Source of the DNA: Chrysogorgia sp. JL179-B06
Taxonomy: Eukaryota; Cnidaria; Anthozoa; Scleralcyonacea; Chrysogorgiidae
Assembly: GCA_035772405.1 (NCBI GenBank)
Contig: JAYKKM010000452.1
Span: 235,001 to 299,000, forward strand
Length of the DNA: 64,000 bases
Direction: 5' to 3'
A program made the translations under genes and the position numbers. Positions 51,903 through 62,400 of the stretch are shown here, one piece after another (the stretch's first letter is position 1; every line of letters begins with the position of its first letter). A model generated the notes under the pieces. That model saw only the letters and a program-made list of their open reading frames with translations. It had not been told where the DNA came from and made no database searches.

Positions 51903-52567
51903 TCCAATAACACCGCGCCAATTTTGAGACCACCGTTATTTGGTTTGACACGAAATGTCATACTTGAGTAAACACCTTTTTTAATACCCACCTTGGACTC
52001 GATGTCTACATGACGTTGCACCGACCATTTCAAAGACTGTTCAGTGGGTATTGGCAACGTTGTGATCACATTGCTACGCTTCCCATCAATACCCACGTTG
52101 CTATCCGTCTCGACGATGTCACACGAAACTTCTATGTACTTCAGACCTCTGTACATATCAACCTTGTTTGGGCTGACGTGCCACCCCTTCCCTTGGATTA
52201 ACGTGTTTTCTGCAAAGCCAAGGAGAGGTCCAACCCCCAGCAATCGAACAGGGGCTACAGTCTTTACTCTACATCCACCAGATGGGATTTTCTCTATTTC
52301 AAGACTTGGTACGTTTGGTCTTATGTCAGAGACTTGGAGCTTCATGTACTCAACCAACGCGTTGAAGTTGTAGTGTCCCTGAGGCACTGAGAACCGCAAG
52401 AGACTACCGAGGGAAAAGTCGATTGTGTTTACCAATACGTTGTCGTAGTCCCAAAACACAGTAGCTGTCTTGACCATAATGCATGGGTTATCACTCACGA
52501 TCATCATCGCGTTGTCAAAGGACACAACTTTCTCCACACCCTCAATGAATACCGTCAACTTTCGCAT
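51866..52567 (-). CDS. Probable minor capsid protein with replaced C-terminus
   Basis: Same protein as at 27110. The deletion replaces the last few residues with an out-of-frame read of integrase sequence (ESKHYDEAKGCR). The central region has diverged more from element 1 than the ends (e.g. around residues 50-110). The final strand of the domain may be lost. Confidence 0.55.
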   Translation of the reverse strand: MRKLTVFIEGVEKVVSFDNAMMIVSDNPCIMVKTATVFWDYDNVLVNTIDFSLGSLLRFSVPQGHYNFNALVEYMKLQVSDIRPNVPSLEIEKIPSGGCRVKTVAPVRLLGVGPLLGFAENTLIQGKGWHVSPNKVDMYRGLKYIEVSCDIVETDSNVGIDGKRSNVITTLPIPTEQSLKWSVQRHVDIESKVGIKKGVYSSMTFRVKPNNGGLKIGAVLLESKHYDEAKGCR

Positions 52568-52591
52568 TATGTATAACATACGGTATATTAT
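52568..52591. promoter_or_regulatory. 24-bp divergent promoter
   Basis: TATGTATAACATACGGTATATTAT lies between two outward ATGs. Compare 27089-27109. Confidence 0.6.
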
Positions 52592-54059
52592 ATGCAGAAA
52601 GCCCTTCATGACTACTATGGAAAGTACTACAAACGTGCGATGGCGAACACATCGAAGGCTACACACGATGCAAAGGCAGACCTCATCAAAAAGTACCCCC
52701 ACGCCACTTTAAGCAAATTCGAGTTCTATCCAAATATCTCGCAAGATGGTAAAATCATGAGCGTTGACATATATTTCAGAAACAACGACATCCTCAGCAC
52801 AGACATAACCAGCACAACCTTCAAAAATGATAAAAAAATGTGGAAGTGGCTGCACAATAGTAAGTTCCCAATAATATGGCAAAGTGGTGGAACTATCCAA
52901 CCACTACCAAAAGGTCATAAGAACCACTGGGGGCTTTGGGACGGCTACCCAACAGAGAATGTGTTAAATTATCCAGTGAATAACTTTAAAGTCTTTGTTA
53001 ACCAAAATAGCTACTTCATGTCGAAGCTACCAACCTTACAAATCACCACATCAAAGACAAAATCAGAGTGGGATGACAACGAATCTTACTATCGTGTTGT
53101 TTGCGACGTATTGTGCGAGTTTCTGTTGTGGAGTGTCGTTGCAACATTTATCAGTGTCACAAGAAGTCCACCCTGTGGTCACAAGTGTGATGAGATTTCA
53201 TTTGTACTTCACCATTAGAAGACTTCTCAGAAGAATGGAAGGTGGTGAGACCATGAAATCAATAAGTAGAGAATTCAACGCTTCCGAATTGTATGGTAAG
53301 ATTTCTAAGATTCCCAGAAAACATTACTACCAGAATAAAGTCCTGAGCGATGGCACTCTAGGCGAATCCAGAGTCTTCACACTCAACGACATCCATAACG
53401 ATTATAAACGATACATCGTGCGATTGTCGGACGGTTTCACCAACATTGGGCTACAATATCTAAACCAAAGTATAGAAGCCTTTGTGTACTCCACACTTGG
53501 TGCGCAAGCGAGAACACGTGTATCTGTCGTTGGTGGTTCTGCAGGAAGTTTAGAAACCCAACAAGAGTTCCGCAAGTTGTTTTCTGACAGTGTTGTACAG
53601 TATGACGTATCGACATGGATTCTCAACATGAATAAATCGATTAGAGACACCAACGTTGTCCAAAATCTTGCAGTGTCGCCAAGTACATGGTTGATGCCAA
53701 GTAATGTGGTGATACTCAAGAATAAAATCGCTGGGTACAACAACTTATTAAAGATTGCTACAGAGTCCATGAAGTTTGGAGTGAACACTCGCTTGAATGC
53801 AACAACACCAACGATCGCGGCTAAAAAAGTCCACCAAGAAAATGTGGTGACTAACTCATTAGTAGTACCAACGAATCTTGCGGCTAAAAAAGTTCGCCAA
53901 GAGAATGTGGTGGCTAAAAAAGTTTACCAAGAAAATGTGACACCACTTCCCATGAAAAAAACAGTGGCCACAAGTAAGTCAGACACGACAACGCTGGCGA
54001 TAGTGTTAGGGTTCTCAGCGGTCTCTGGCTATCTGCTAACCAAATACACCTTGAAGTAG
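52592..54059 (+). pseudogene. Protein with C-terminal membrane anchor, frameshifted
   Basis: Homologue of 25616-27088. A 2-bp loss near 53098, just before the Cys cluster, moves the remainder to another frame, which is open from 52995 to 54059 and keeps the KKV(H/R/Y)QENV repeats (three here) and the membrane anchor. Confidence 0.75.
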
Positions 54060-54061
54060 TA

Positions 54062-55012
54062 ATGAGTCTAAACTATGGGTATGAGTCTGACGACCCTCAC
54101 GATAAAATACTAAAAAGAACGAAAAGACATCTAGACGAAGATCCTAAGTTAAGTGCGACCGGTGGAAGGATGTCTGGAATAATAGACATGCAAGGCTCAG
54201 CGATAAAAAACGTAGCAGACCCAGTCGATGACTCAGATGCCGCAAACAAAAGAACTCTAGAGCGATTGCTATCAGGTTTCCTCAAGAGTCAGTCCTATAA
54301 TGTTGTGCTCGACTTCAACGTTAGCACACACGCCTTGAAAAACGTGGAATTTCACACCAATGGTTCAAACAAAGTGAAAGCCATTGGTGAAACAAGTAAA
54401 TTAGTGCAAAACAACCCAACCTATGGTCCTATTGTTGGCATCAGCAGTGTAAGCCAAAGTTTTCTATCCCCTGTGTTAACACCGCTCCCACTTGAGTCAG
54501 GTCTCCATTTTAACTGCCCCAGTATGCAGTGGTGTGATCTCTCTATTTTTGTTGTGGTGAGGTTACCTACTCGCACCGCTGGATCAAATTGGGAGACAAT
54601 TATATCAAACGACGACGGTCAGTGGGATAAGTTCATAGGGTACAAGACTGGTATGGCTAATGGACTCGCGTATGGTGGTAGCGTCCCAGCGATGGTGAGC
54701 ATATGCACTATCCCAAGTGGTGTTGACATAAGTAAAATGCACATGATATCAATACATTGGCAAATGGACAATTCACATGTCAGGGTCAACAACGTTAAGT
54801 CAGCCGACTCTGACTTCGTAGCGAATATGAAAAAGATAGGCACACCCTATGGAACGATTTTTGGAATACACCGACCAAGAATACCACTCGCACCTTATGC
54901 ATACCCATCGTTGATAGAATTCTACGGTGTGAAAATTGTGAGTGGTTACATGACGAACCGAGACATCATAATCACGGGTGGAGAAATGATGAAGGAATAT
55001 GGTGTAAAGTAA
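54062..55012 (+). CDS. Fibre-like protein with possible lectin-type C-terminal domain
   Basis: 316 residues, collinear with 24663-25613, very few substitutions. Starts 2 bp after the upstream stop. Confidence 0.5.
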   Translation: MSLNYGYESDDPHDKILKRTKRHLDEDPKLSATGGRMSGIIDMQGSAIKNVADPVDDSDAANKRTLERLLSGFLKSQSYNVVLDFNVSTHALKNVEFHTNGSNKVKAIGETSKLVQNNPTYGPIVGISSVSQSFLSPVLTPLPLESGLHFNCPSMQWCDLSIFVVVRLPTRTAGSNWETIISNDDGQWDKFIGYKTGMANGLAYGGSVPAMVSICTIPSGVDISKMHMISIHWQMDNSHVRVNNVKSADSDFVANMKKIGTPYGTIFGIHRPRIPLAPYAYPSLIEFYGVKIVSGYMTNRDIIITGGEMMKEYGVK

Positions 55013-55219
55013 ATGGGAGCATGTATTTCGAGACCTCATGAAATATATAAGATAAATAAGACGACTGATCACATGTTCAAAGCTGGTGGGTCATTTGGCC
55101 GCGGTGATATAACTCTCGAGCTCCACGCCGAGATTGGTATGAGGTCTAAAAAGACTTACGGCAAACCTATTATGCTACCAGAGTCAGACACTGTGGGAGT
55201 GGTAGGAGACGTGACCTAA
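55013..55219 (+). CDS. Small protein with myristoylation-like N-terminus
   Basis: 68 residues, MGACISR start; counterpart of 24456-24662. Abuts the fibre-like gene with no spacer. Confidence 0.75.
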   Translation: MGACISRPHEIYKINKTTDHMFKAGGSFGRGDITLELHAEIGMRSKKTYGKPIMLPESDTVGVVGDVT

Positions 55220-55225
55220 GTTAAA

Positions 55226-55396
55226 ATGGGTTGGTCTCAGCTTCGAAGATCTCAGCTTCGAAGATTTAGAAAGCTGGTTCGTAGCATTAGAAACTTTTTC
55301 AGACGACGTAGAAAACCGAAGACTAATAAAACACACCTGATGCGTTGGTACACAACAAACCAGATCTATAAAAAACCTAGCGCCCACATCGAGTAG
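55226..55396 (+). CDS. Small Arg-rich protein with N-terminal MGW
   Basis: 56 codons. A 15-bp direct repeat CTCAGCTTCGAAGAT near the start adds residues compared with element 1, in frame. RNFFRRRRK is retained. See 24307-24447. Confidence 0.65.
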   Translation: MGWSQLRRSQLRRFRKLVRSIRNFFRRRRKPKTNKTHLMRWYTTNQIYKKPSAHIE

Positions 55397-55425
55397 TTTT
55401 TTTTTTTGTGGGAGACTATATAGTG

Positions 55426-56193
55426 ATGACTTCCATAGCGCCTCAACTATTTGATTTCGATGGTCACCAAATCACGACGGTTAATCACAACGGTGAAATA
55501 TGGTTCAAAGCGAAAGAAGTCGCGAGCGCTCTAGGTTATGCTCGACCAAAAGATGCGGTTCACGACCACGTCGAACCTGACTGTAGAATGAAGATGGAAC
55601 AAGCCTCGTTTATCAACGAACTTGGGGTCTACTCGTTAGCGTTCTCGAGTAAAATGGAGCGTGCGAAACACTTTAGAAGGTGGGTGTACTCAGAAGTCTT
55701 ACCAAGCGTTAGAAAGACTGTGGCTGACGTCGGTCTCAAACACAATCAGTTTAAAATGATCACTGAGTTCGACCTTCATACGAAAGTTGTTGGTTTTCTT
55801 AGGAAATACTATCCAGAAGCTATTTTGATAGCCGCTTGTGGTGAGAATCAAGATACTTCGAGTAAAAGAATAAACTCGTGGAAAAAAGGTTACCAACGTG
55901 GAACGCCTGACTTGATTATTGCCAACGCAAACCGACAGCATAGCGGGCTTGTGATTGAGTTCAAGAATCCAGGTGGCATAGGTAAGACATCTAAAGAGCA
56001 AGACTCTCTGCTGCTCAGATACAAATCCGCTGGTTATCTAACGTTGTTGTGCGACTCATACGACGACGCTATTACCACGGTAGTAAAATATTTCTTTGAC
56101 GTTGGGTTTCAGTGCTCCCAGTGTTTTCGTAAATTTAAAAATAAATCAGCGTTGAGTAACCACGAGAGACACTATTGTAAAGAGACTTTTTAG
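55426..56193 (+). CDS. Bro-N / VRR-NUC-like / zinc-finger protein
   Basis: 255 residues from ATG 55426, directly after GACTATATAGTG. Same three-domain order as at 23523, with PDLIIAN...IEFKNPGG and CSQCF...NHERHYC retained. Confidence 0.8.
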   Translation: MTSIAPQLFDFDGHQITTVNHNGEIWFKAKEVASALGYARPKDAVHDHVEPDCRMKMEQASFINELGVYSLAFSSKMERAKHFRRWVYSEVLPSVRKTVADVGLKHNQFKMITEFDLHTKVVGFLRKYYPEAILIAACGENQDTSSKRINSWKKGYQRGTPDLIIANANRQHSGLVIEFKNPGGIGKTSKEQDSLLLRYKSAGYLTLLCDSYDDAITTVVKYFFDVGFQCSQCFRKFKNKSALSNHERHYCKETF

Positions 56194-56430
56194 ACAGCGA
56201 GTAATAAGTCGAATTAGCACTCGTTCTCGTTGTTGAGACGACGTTTGAAGCGACAACTGCTCTAGCATTTTTTAAAGACGTTTTTAACTCGTTAAAAATA
56301 TCTTTCAAAACTCTCTCTCTTCATTTCGCAAACCTTCTGACCACTGTGTGAAAAAATGTTTCTATGACATTGGGCGCTTCGTGTGTCCAATGTCTAAATT
56401 TAGAAAAAGTGGGGTGTATTGAGAACACCC
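56194..56430. terminator. Convergent intergenic region
   Basis: Between Bro-N and TK 3' ends. It keeps CACTGTGTGAAAAAATGTTTC and AT-rich inverted stretches in common with 23262-23522. No gene seen. Confidence 0.4.
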
Positions 56431-57003
56431 TTAATTTTGTGTGGAAGGATGATGACGTCTACACACTGCGCGATATTGCTCAGCACCACCAACAAACGAT
56501 GGTCCTGGATTGTATCTCCAATTGAATGGTGCTTCAACAGTTGTTCCGCGAGTGTCACGACAAACAGCGCAATACGCTTTTAGAAATGTGATGTCGTCTG
56601 CCATTGGGAAGAGCGTGTCGAGCTCACCAAGTTTTTTTAAGTGCTCCGTTGTTATGAGACCACAAATAATGACATGAATGCCAGCTTTGATGTAGTCACG
56701 AATAACTGGGAGTAGATCAGAGTACCAATGGCCTTCATCAATACCAATGACGTCGTAGCCAGCTAGTTTGGAAGAACTTGGGAGGTTGGTGATTAACTTC
56801 GCAGGTAAACTGTCTGATCCAACAACGATAGTCTGATGATGTGTGGAGAACGCGTGGTCGGTTCGCCTAGTGTCACCTGTGTTGTTCATGTAAAGGACTC
56901 TAAGCCCTGACTTACTTAACGCGACTAACCTGCGCAGAGTCTCTGTCGTTTTTCCTGCGAACATGGGACCAATCACAATTTCTAGTTTACCAACTTTCTT
57001 CAT
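56431..57003 (-). CDS. TK: Type II thymidine kinase
   Basis: 190 residues, intact. GPMFAGKTTE P-loop, IDEGHW, CAVC and CRRHH all retained; substitutions from element 1 are scattered and mostly conservative. Confidence 0.85.
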   Translation of the reverse strand: MKKVGKLEIVIGPMFAGKTTETLRRLVALSKSGLRVLYMNNTGDTRRTDHAFSTHHQTIVVGSDSLPAKLITNLPSSSKLAGYDVIGIDEGHWYSDLLPVIRDYIKAGIHVIICGLITTEHLKKLGELDTLFPMADDITFLKAYCAVCRDTRGTTVEAPFNWRYNPGPSFVGGAEQYRAVCRRHHPSTQN

Positions 57004-57727
57004 GATTACTATACCTCCAGAGAAATGTTCTCTCCTGTTGCGGCAACTGCTGTTCGTTGTTAAATATCCGCTGAAGCTCTAAGTTTTTAAGATGGGACTG
57101 CGAGCTCTCGTGTCTTGAGCGATGCATTGGGTTGTTTGTGGTCACGCCGCATGGGTAGCACTTGTACTCGTTGTGCGCGTGTGCAAAGCTCTGATGGGCG
57201 GATGAGCGTATGTGGTCCTCGAGGTCGTCCGCACTCAGTATATCATTACACCCCACCATGCAAACGTTAACGTCACGGTTCGCGGCGAGCTCTAGCCACG
57301 CTTTGAGTTTGGTTGGGCATGGTCTCCATAGAAGGATCGTTAAGAACACTTCGAGGTAGCAACCGAGTAGTGTAGCGGTGGACTCACAAGGGTTGCTCAA
57401 GTAAACACCACCTGCTAACATAAGACGCTTGAATGGTAAGTAACACCACACGGGGATCTCGTTAGCTAACTTATTAACCCACCAGTTGGCTGTGTCTTCT
57501 TGAAGATTGATCCAAGCCTCGTGAACACGCTTTGTGGTGAGAGTCTGAGCGTTGAACCGTTTTAGTGACTCCTCATTTCTACTGTAGATGTTGTGCAACG
57601 CGAAGGCTGATAAGTACTCTTTTAAGACGTTAGGTCCAGAGGTGTCTTGTGGGATAGACACATTGATAAAGTGATCTCTCCACATGTCTGCAATCTCCGC
57701 TTCGCTAATTTCTCGGGCTCGAGTCAT
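56987..57727 (-). CDS. Zinc-finger protein, unknown function
   Basis: 246 residues, the intact version of the element 1 pseudogene. Helical N-terminal 140 residues with two Trp-rich stretches (NWWVNKLANEIPVWCYLPF). Two finger-like clusters follow: C-C-H-H at CMVGCND...HIRSSAH and CYPCG...HRSRHESSQSH. Overlaps TK by 17 bp, so the two are probably co-expressed. Confidence 0.7.
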   Translation of the reverse strand: MTRAREISEAEIADMWRDHFINVSIPQDTSGPNVLKEYLSAFALHNIYSRNEESLKRFNAQTLTTKRVHEAWINLQEDTANWWVNKLANEIPVWCYLPFKRLMLAGGVYLSNPCESTATLLGCYLEVFLTILLWRPCPTKLKAWLELAANRDVNVCMVGCNDILSADDLEDHIRSSAHQSFAHAHNEYKCYPCGVTTNNPMHRSRHESSQSHLKNLELQRIFNNEQQLPQQERTFLWRYSNHEESW

Positions 57728-57845
57728 TATGTTATACTCCCAGAAAAATCCTAATTTTTTAGTGCGTTTGGTCTGGAACTGTGAGATAACTGTGAGGTCA
57801 ACTGTGAGATACCTGTGAGTAAGATAACACGTGATAGTGTATTAG
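57728..57845. promoter_or_regulatory. Divergent intergenic region with CTGTGAG repeats
   Basis: Four CTGTGAG(A/G/T) boxes at 10-20 bp spacing (AACTGTGAGATAACTGTGAG and onward), then AACACGTGAT, then GTGTATTAG before the right start. Orthologous to 21841-21971. Confidence 0.6.
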
Positions 57846-58187
57846 ATGGCTGAAGACTCACAGACCGCTGACGCTAAGATCACGGCTGATGTGAAGAGTG
57901 TTAAGGTTAAGGATCCAAAGCGTGTCGCCGCTGGTAAAAAGTTGGCTGAGATATCGAAAGCTGCGAAAGAAAAGAAAATGCGTGAAATGATAGTCAACGA
58001 AGAACGGGGTAGTGAGTGGAGCTATGGTTATATTGTTGGAACACTTGGTGTTATCGTTGCCGCTGCTTCGCTATGGTACACAATTAGCAGTGAAAAAGAA
58101 ACACAACTGGAACCTGTGAGTACTGCATCACCCGCGCCAGAAAATCGTAGAACTTGTCGTCCAGCGTTAGACACATTTGATTCTTGA
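57846..58187 (+). CDS. Basic single-pass membrane protein
   Basis: 113 residues, intact; counterpart of 21496-21840. Confidence 0.8.
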   Translation: MAEDSQTADAKITADVKSVKVKDPKRVAAGKKLAEISKAAKEKKMREMIVNEERGSEWSYGYIVGTLGVIVAAASLWYTISSEKETQLEPVSTASPAPENRRTCRPALDTFDS

Positions 58188-58210
58188 ACAAAACACACGA
58201 CAATGTATAT

Positions 58211-58447
58211 ATGGCTGCGATCGATCGAAAATAACTTATGAATGAATTGTACGACGCGCTACTTGTCACGACTGGTGCTGTGGCAGTGAGCATGATTTCT
58301 AAAAGGGCTTTGGGAGAACCATTGGGAACACCAGAGACTGTGAAGGGCACAGTGAAACTTGCTGCAGCTGTTGGCGCAGGAACGTTGCTAGTAAAATGGA
58401 TGCAATCGAAAAAGTGGATACCGACAGATCCATTCAAATCAACGTAA
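58211..58447 (+). pseudogene. Small hydrophobic protein with early stop
   Basis: ATG at 58211 reads seven codons to TAA at 58232-58234 (GAA in element 1). An in-frame ATG at 58238 could restart and give 69 residues lacking only the N-terminal polar part, so partial function is possible. Confidence 0.7.
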
Positions 58448-58451
58448 GTTA

Positions 58452-58871
58452 ATGGTGAGTGTTGTGGCTGGAGGGATATTTAATGCAGTGGCTTTTGCAG
58501 GCGCTGGCTTTATGTTTTCGAAGTTTAATCACACAGGCTATGAGGCTGAGATGAAAAGGCACAACCATGCGTTGGAACAGTTAGCCAGTGCGAAAGAAGT
58601 GTGGTATGAAAATGAAATCGCTAAAAAAGATCAGATTCAGCGCTTGCGACAACAGCTCTCAGATGCTAATGCTGACATCAATGACACAAACCACGCGTTG
58701 GAAGAACTTAGAAGCGTAATGACCATACAGTACAGCGGACGAGTGTTCACTAACTCCCCGAAGATTGCGGATTACTACCAACCGAGTGCGGAAATGGAGG
58801 AATGCCAATTGTTGTTTGTTGGCGCGCTAGGTTTGGGTAGTGGAATAGTAGTGTGGGTATTGGTTCGATAA
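58452..58871 (+). CDS. Membrane protein with coiled coil and two hydrophobic ends
   Basis: 139 residues, intact; counterpart of 20812-21231 (MVSVVAGG start). Confidence 0.8.
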   Translation: MVSVVAGGIFNAVAFAGAGFMFSKFNHTGYEAEMKRHNHALEQLASAKEVWYENEIAKKDQIQRLRQQLSDANADINDTNHALEELRSVMTIQYSGRVFTNSPKIADYYQPSAEMEECQLLFVGALGLGSGIVVWVLVR

Positions 58872-58895
58872 AAAAATGTTGGAGTAGTATAAGTG

Positions 58896-59459
58896 ATGGA
58901 CAAACTTATGAAGCAGATGAGTTTTGGTTTGACAATTGATGAGATCGCGAATGAGACGAAAATTGAGTGTGGAGACACCTTCAGAATTTACTACTGCTCG
59001 GATTGTGACGTTGTGAAAAACATGACTGGCCGCGGTGGGTACGCGTGTCCAAAGTGTGGCGACATTGAATGGGGTTACGTTCAGAGTTATAGTGACATGA
59101 GACTCACACGACTAAAAAGCGTTCACAAGCGGTCTTGGTGGATGGGGAGGAGACTACGGAATGTTGTAAGGTTTGAGCACCTTGAGTTAATAAAAGAGGA
59201 CTTCTTGAAAGTTGTTAATGTGTTGTACTCATGCAATTTGATAAAGGGCAGAAACGTTAGCAGATACGGATACTACATTATTAGGTTGTGTCATAGAAGA
59301 CAACTCGAGACACTTGAAAGGGTGCCAGACCTTAAAGACGGAAAGGTGAAAGAGAAGTTTGACGATAATCTGTTTGGGGTGGTGTATCCAAAGTTGGGAT
59401 GGTGTGAAAGTAGCGATCGTTATTACAACGAGTGGGCTAGGGAAAAAAGTGTAGTATAA
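58896..59459 (+). CDS. Zinc-ribbon protein, possible transcription factor
   Basis: 187 residues, intact; YYCSDCD and YACPKCGDIEW retained, leader AGTATAAGTG. Confidence 0.5.
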   Translation: MDKLMKQMSFGLTIDEIANETKIECGDTFRIYYCSDCDVVKNMTGRGGYACPKCGDIEWGYVQSYSDMRLTRLKSVHKRSWWMGRRLRNVVRFEHLELIKEDFLKVVNVLYSCNLIKGRNVSRYGYYIIRLCHRRQLETLERVPDLKDGKVKEKFDDNLFGVVYPKLGWCESSDRYYNEWAREKSVV

Positions 59460-59469
59460 GTATAAGCCA

Positions 59470-62400
59470 ATGAGTCGGACTGTGAAAACCTCACTGACAA
59501 AAAGACAAGTCGAGGTTGGTGGGCGGACGCGTAAGAAACTTGTTAGAACTGGTGCGATTCGCTCTAGCTACACAAATGCAGCCGCTGTGAACCTACTAAC
59601 AGATAGAGCAACCAACGTTCACGGCTTTTGTGGAGACCAAGAAACACAACCCACAGTTGAAGACCATAGTGACGCATCGTCGACGCAGCTGTTGGACCGA
59701 GCACTGAGAGGGTTCACAAGGTCCTATGGAGTCGAGGTAATTGACGCTAGAGACATCAATCAGGTAAATGGTAGTAGAAGCGCTGTCATCAACCTTTTGA
59801 GACGTGAACTAGGTGAGACTAGTGGGATGAAAGTGGTAGAGACAGTTAAGGTCACTTTTGAGAAAGCTTTAGAGCTTGATAAGACCACATATAAAACTGC
59901 CTACTTTAACAGCGAGACGTTCGTCGTCATTAACGAGCACGATATTGAGGATGTTGCCAACCGTGGATCGGAACAGATTTTGACGCGGATAGCTGGGTGG
60001 CTATCTGAGGGGTCTGGATGGACTATCGACAAAATAGATGCGCACTACGTTAATATTGCTATTTATAGACCTTTGAATGGGAGTAGCTACATTGCGTTAC
60101 CAAAGGAGCTGCGCAATAGTATGAAGGGTTTGATAAACGTAAATAATGGGGATGACAACGAGTGCTTTAGATGGTGTCACCTTGCACATAAGTTTCCTGT
60201 TGGAAAAAACTCTGATAGAACGTCGAAGTACGCTAGACGTGTCAGTGAGCTGAACTACGACGGAATTGACTTCCCAGTCACACTCAAAGATTACAACAAG
60301 ATTGAAAAGGCTAACTATATTAGCATTAATGTTTTTGGGTACGAAAATAAGCAACCATTCCCCGTGTACGTTTCTAAGGAAGTGTACCCTGACCATATGG
60401 ACCTATTGTTGATAACTACCGATGACAACAATCATTATGTGTACATTCGCGACTTCAACAAGTTCATGTACCGTCAGACAGAGCATAAGGCAAGAAAACA
60501 CTTTTGTAGGTATTGTTTGCAGTGTTTTACCCGAGCGGACGTGCTTGAAAGTCATATTGAAGTGTGTTTGGTCACCAATGGGAAGCAAGCTATTAAAATG
60601 CCACAAAAAGGTGAGAAAGTGAAATATAAGAATTTTAGTAGACAGCTAAACGTACCATTTGTGGTGTATGCAGACTTCGAGGCTATCACACAGAAGGTGC
60701 ACACAACAACACCATCAAGTGAGCGTAGCTACACAAACGCTTATCAGAGGCACGTCGACTGTGGTTATGGGTATAAATTGGTTTGTTGCTATGACAATGA
60801 GTATAGTAAGCCAGTGAAAGTGTATCGTGGTGAGAACGCAGTTAACAAGTTCATTGGGGAGATGTTAGAAATTGTTGAATATTGTAAAGAGACATCTGAG
60901 AGTCACTTCAACAAAGAGATGATACTGACTGATGACGATAAGAAGGACTTTGACGAGGCTAAGAGTTGTCATATTTGCAGTGTTGAATACATTAGCGCTG
61001 ACGTTAGAGTGAGAGACCACTGTCACGTGTCAGGTGAGTACAGAGGGTCCGCGCATCGTGAATGTAACGTGAACTTTAAGTTGACTGATAAAATACCTGT
61101 GATCTTTCATAACTTGCGCGGTTACGATAGCCATTTCATTATGCAGGAGATTGGCAAGTTTGGTCAAGACATAAATGTGATACCGAACAACATGGAGAAG
61201 TACATGGCGTTCATGCTTGGAAAACACTTGGTATTTTTGGACAGCTTTCAGTTCATGAGTAGTGGTCTAGACAACTTGGTGAGGAACCTACCAACGGACG
61301 CTTTCAAATACACGTCAGAAGTGTTTCGTGACGACGGGTTGGCACTTATGACAAGAAAGGGGGTCTATCCCTACGATTATATGGACTCCTTTGATAAATT
61401 CGATGAACGCGAGCTACCCTCCAAAAAGGACTTCTACAGCGTTCTGAACGACGAGCATATTACGGAAGAAATGCATGAGCGCGCCATCGATGTGTGGGAC
61501 TACTTCGACGTTGAAAGTATGGGTGGGTACCACGACCTGTATTTGAAAAGCGATGTGCTCTTGCTCGCCGACGTTTTTGAGAACTTTAGAAAGACATGTC
61601 ATCGTGAGTATAAATTAGACCCGTGTCATTATTTCACATCGCCTGGATTGGCTTGGGATGCCATGTTAAAGATGACTGGAGTGGAGCTCGAATTATTGTC
61701 TGACATTGACATGTTCCAGTTCGTAGAATTAGGTATGCGTGGTGGTGTGAGCTACATATGCAACAGACATGGCGTGGCAAATAATAAGTACATGAAGGGG
61801 TACGATAAATCGAAAGAGTCGAAGTATTTGATGTACCTTGATGCCAACAATTTGTATGGGTGGGCAATGAGTCAGAGTCTCCCCACGGGTGGTTTTAAAT
61901 GGTTAACTAAGAAAGAGATAGAAAAGGTTAATCTATGTGACTATCACAACGACAGTAAAAAGGGCTTACTGTTTGAAGTCGACTTGGAGTACCCAGACCA
62001 TTTGCATGACCTAGATAACGATTACCCGCTGGCTCCTGAGAAGATGGAGATAACTGTTGACATGTTGTCGGAGTACTGCACGAAAATTAAAAATAAGTTT
62101 AATGTGAGTGTTGGTGGTGTGAAGAAGCTGGTGACTAATTTGATGGACAAAAAAAATTATGTGTGTCACTATAGAAATCTACAGTTGTACATGGATCTTG
62201 GATTGAAAATCAAAAAGGTTCATAGGGTCCTACAGTTTGATCAGTCTAAGTGGTTGGGTAAGTACATCGACTTTAATACAGTCAAAAGAACCGCGGCTAA
62301 GAACGCTTTTGAGAAGGACTTTTTCAAGTTGATGAACAACAGTGTGTTTGGAAAAACAATGGAAAACTTGAGGAAGCGTGTGGACGTAAGATTAGTGACC

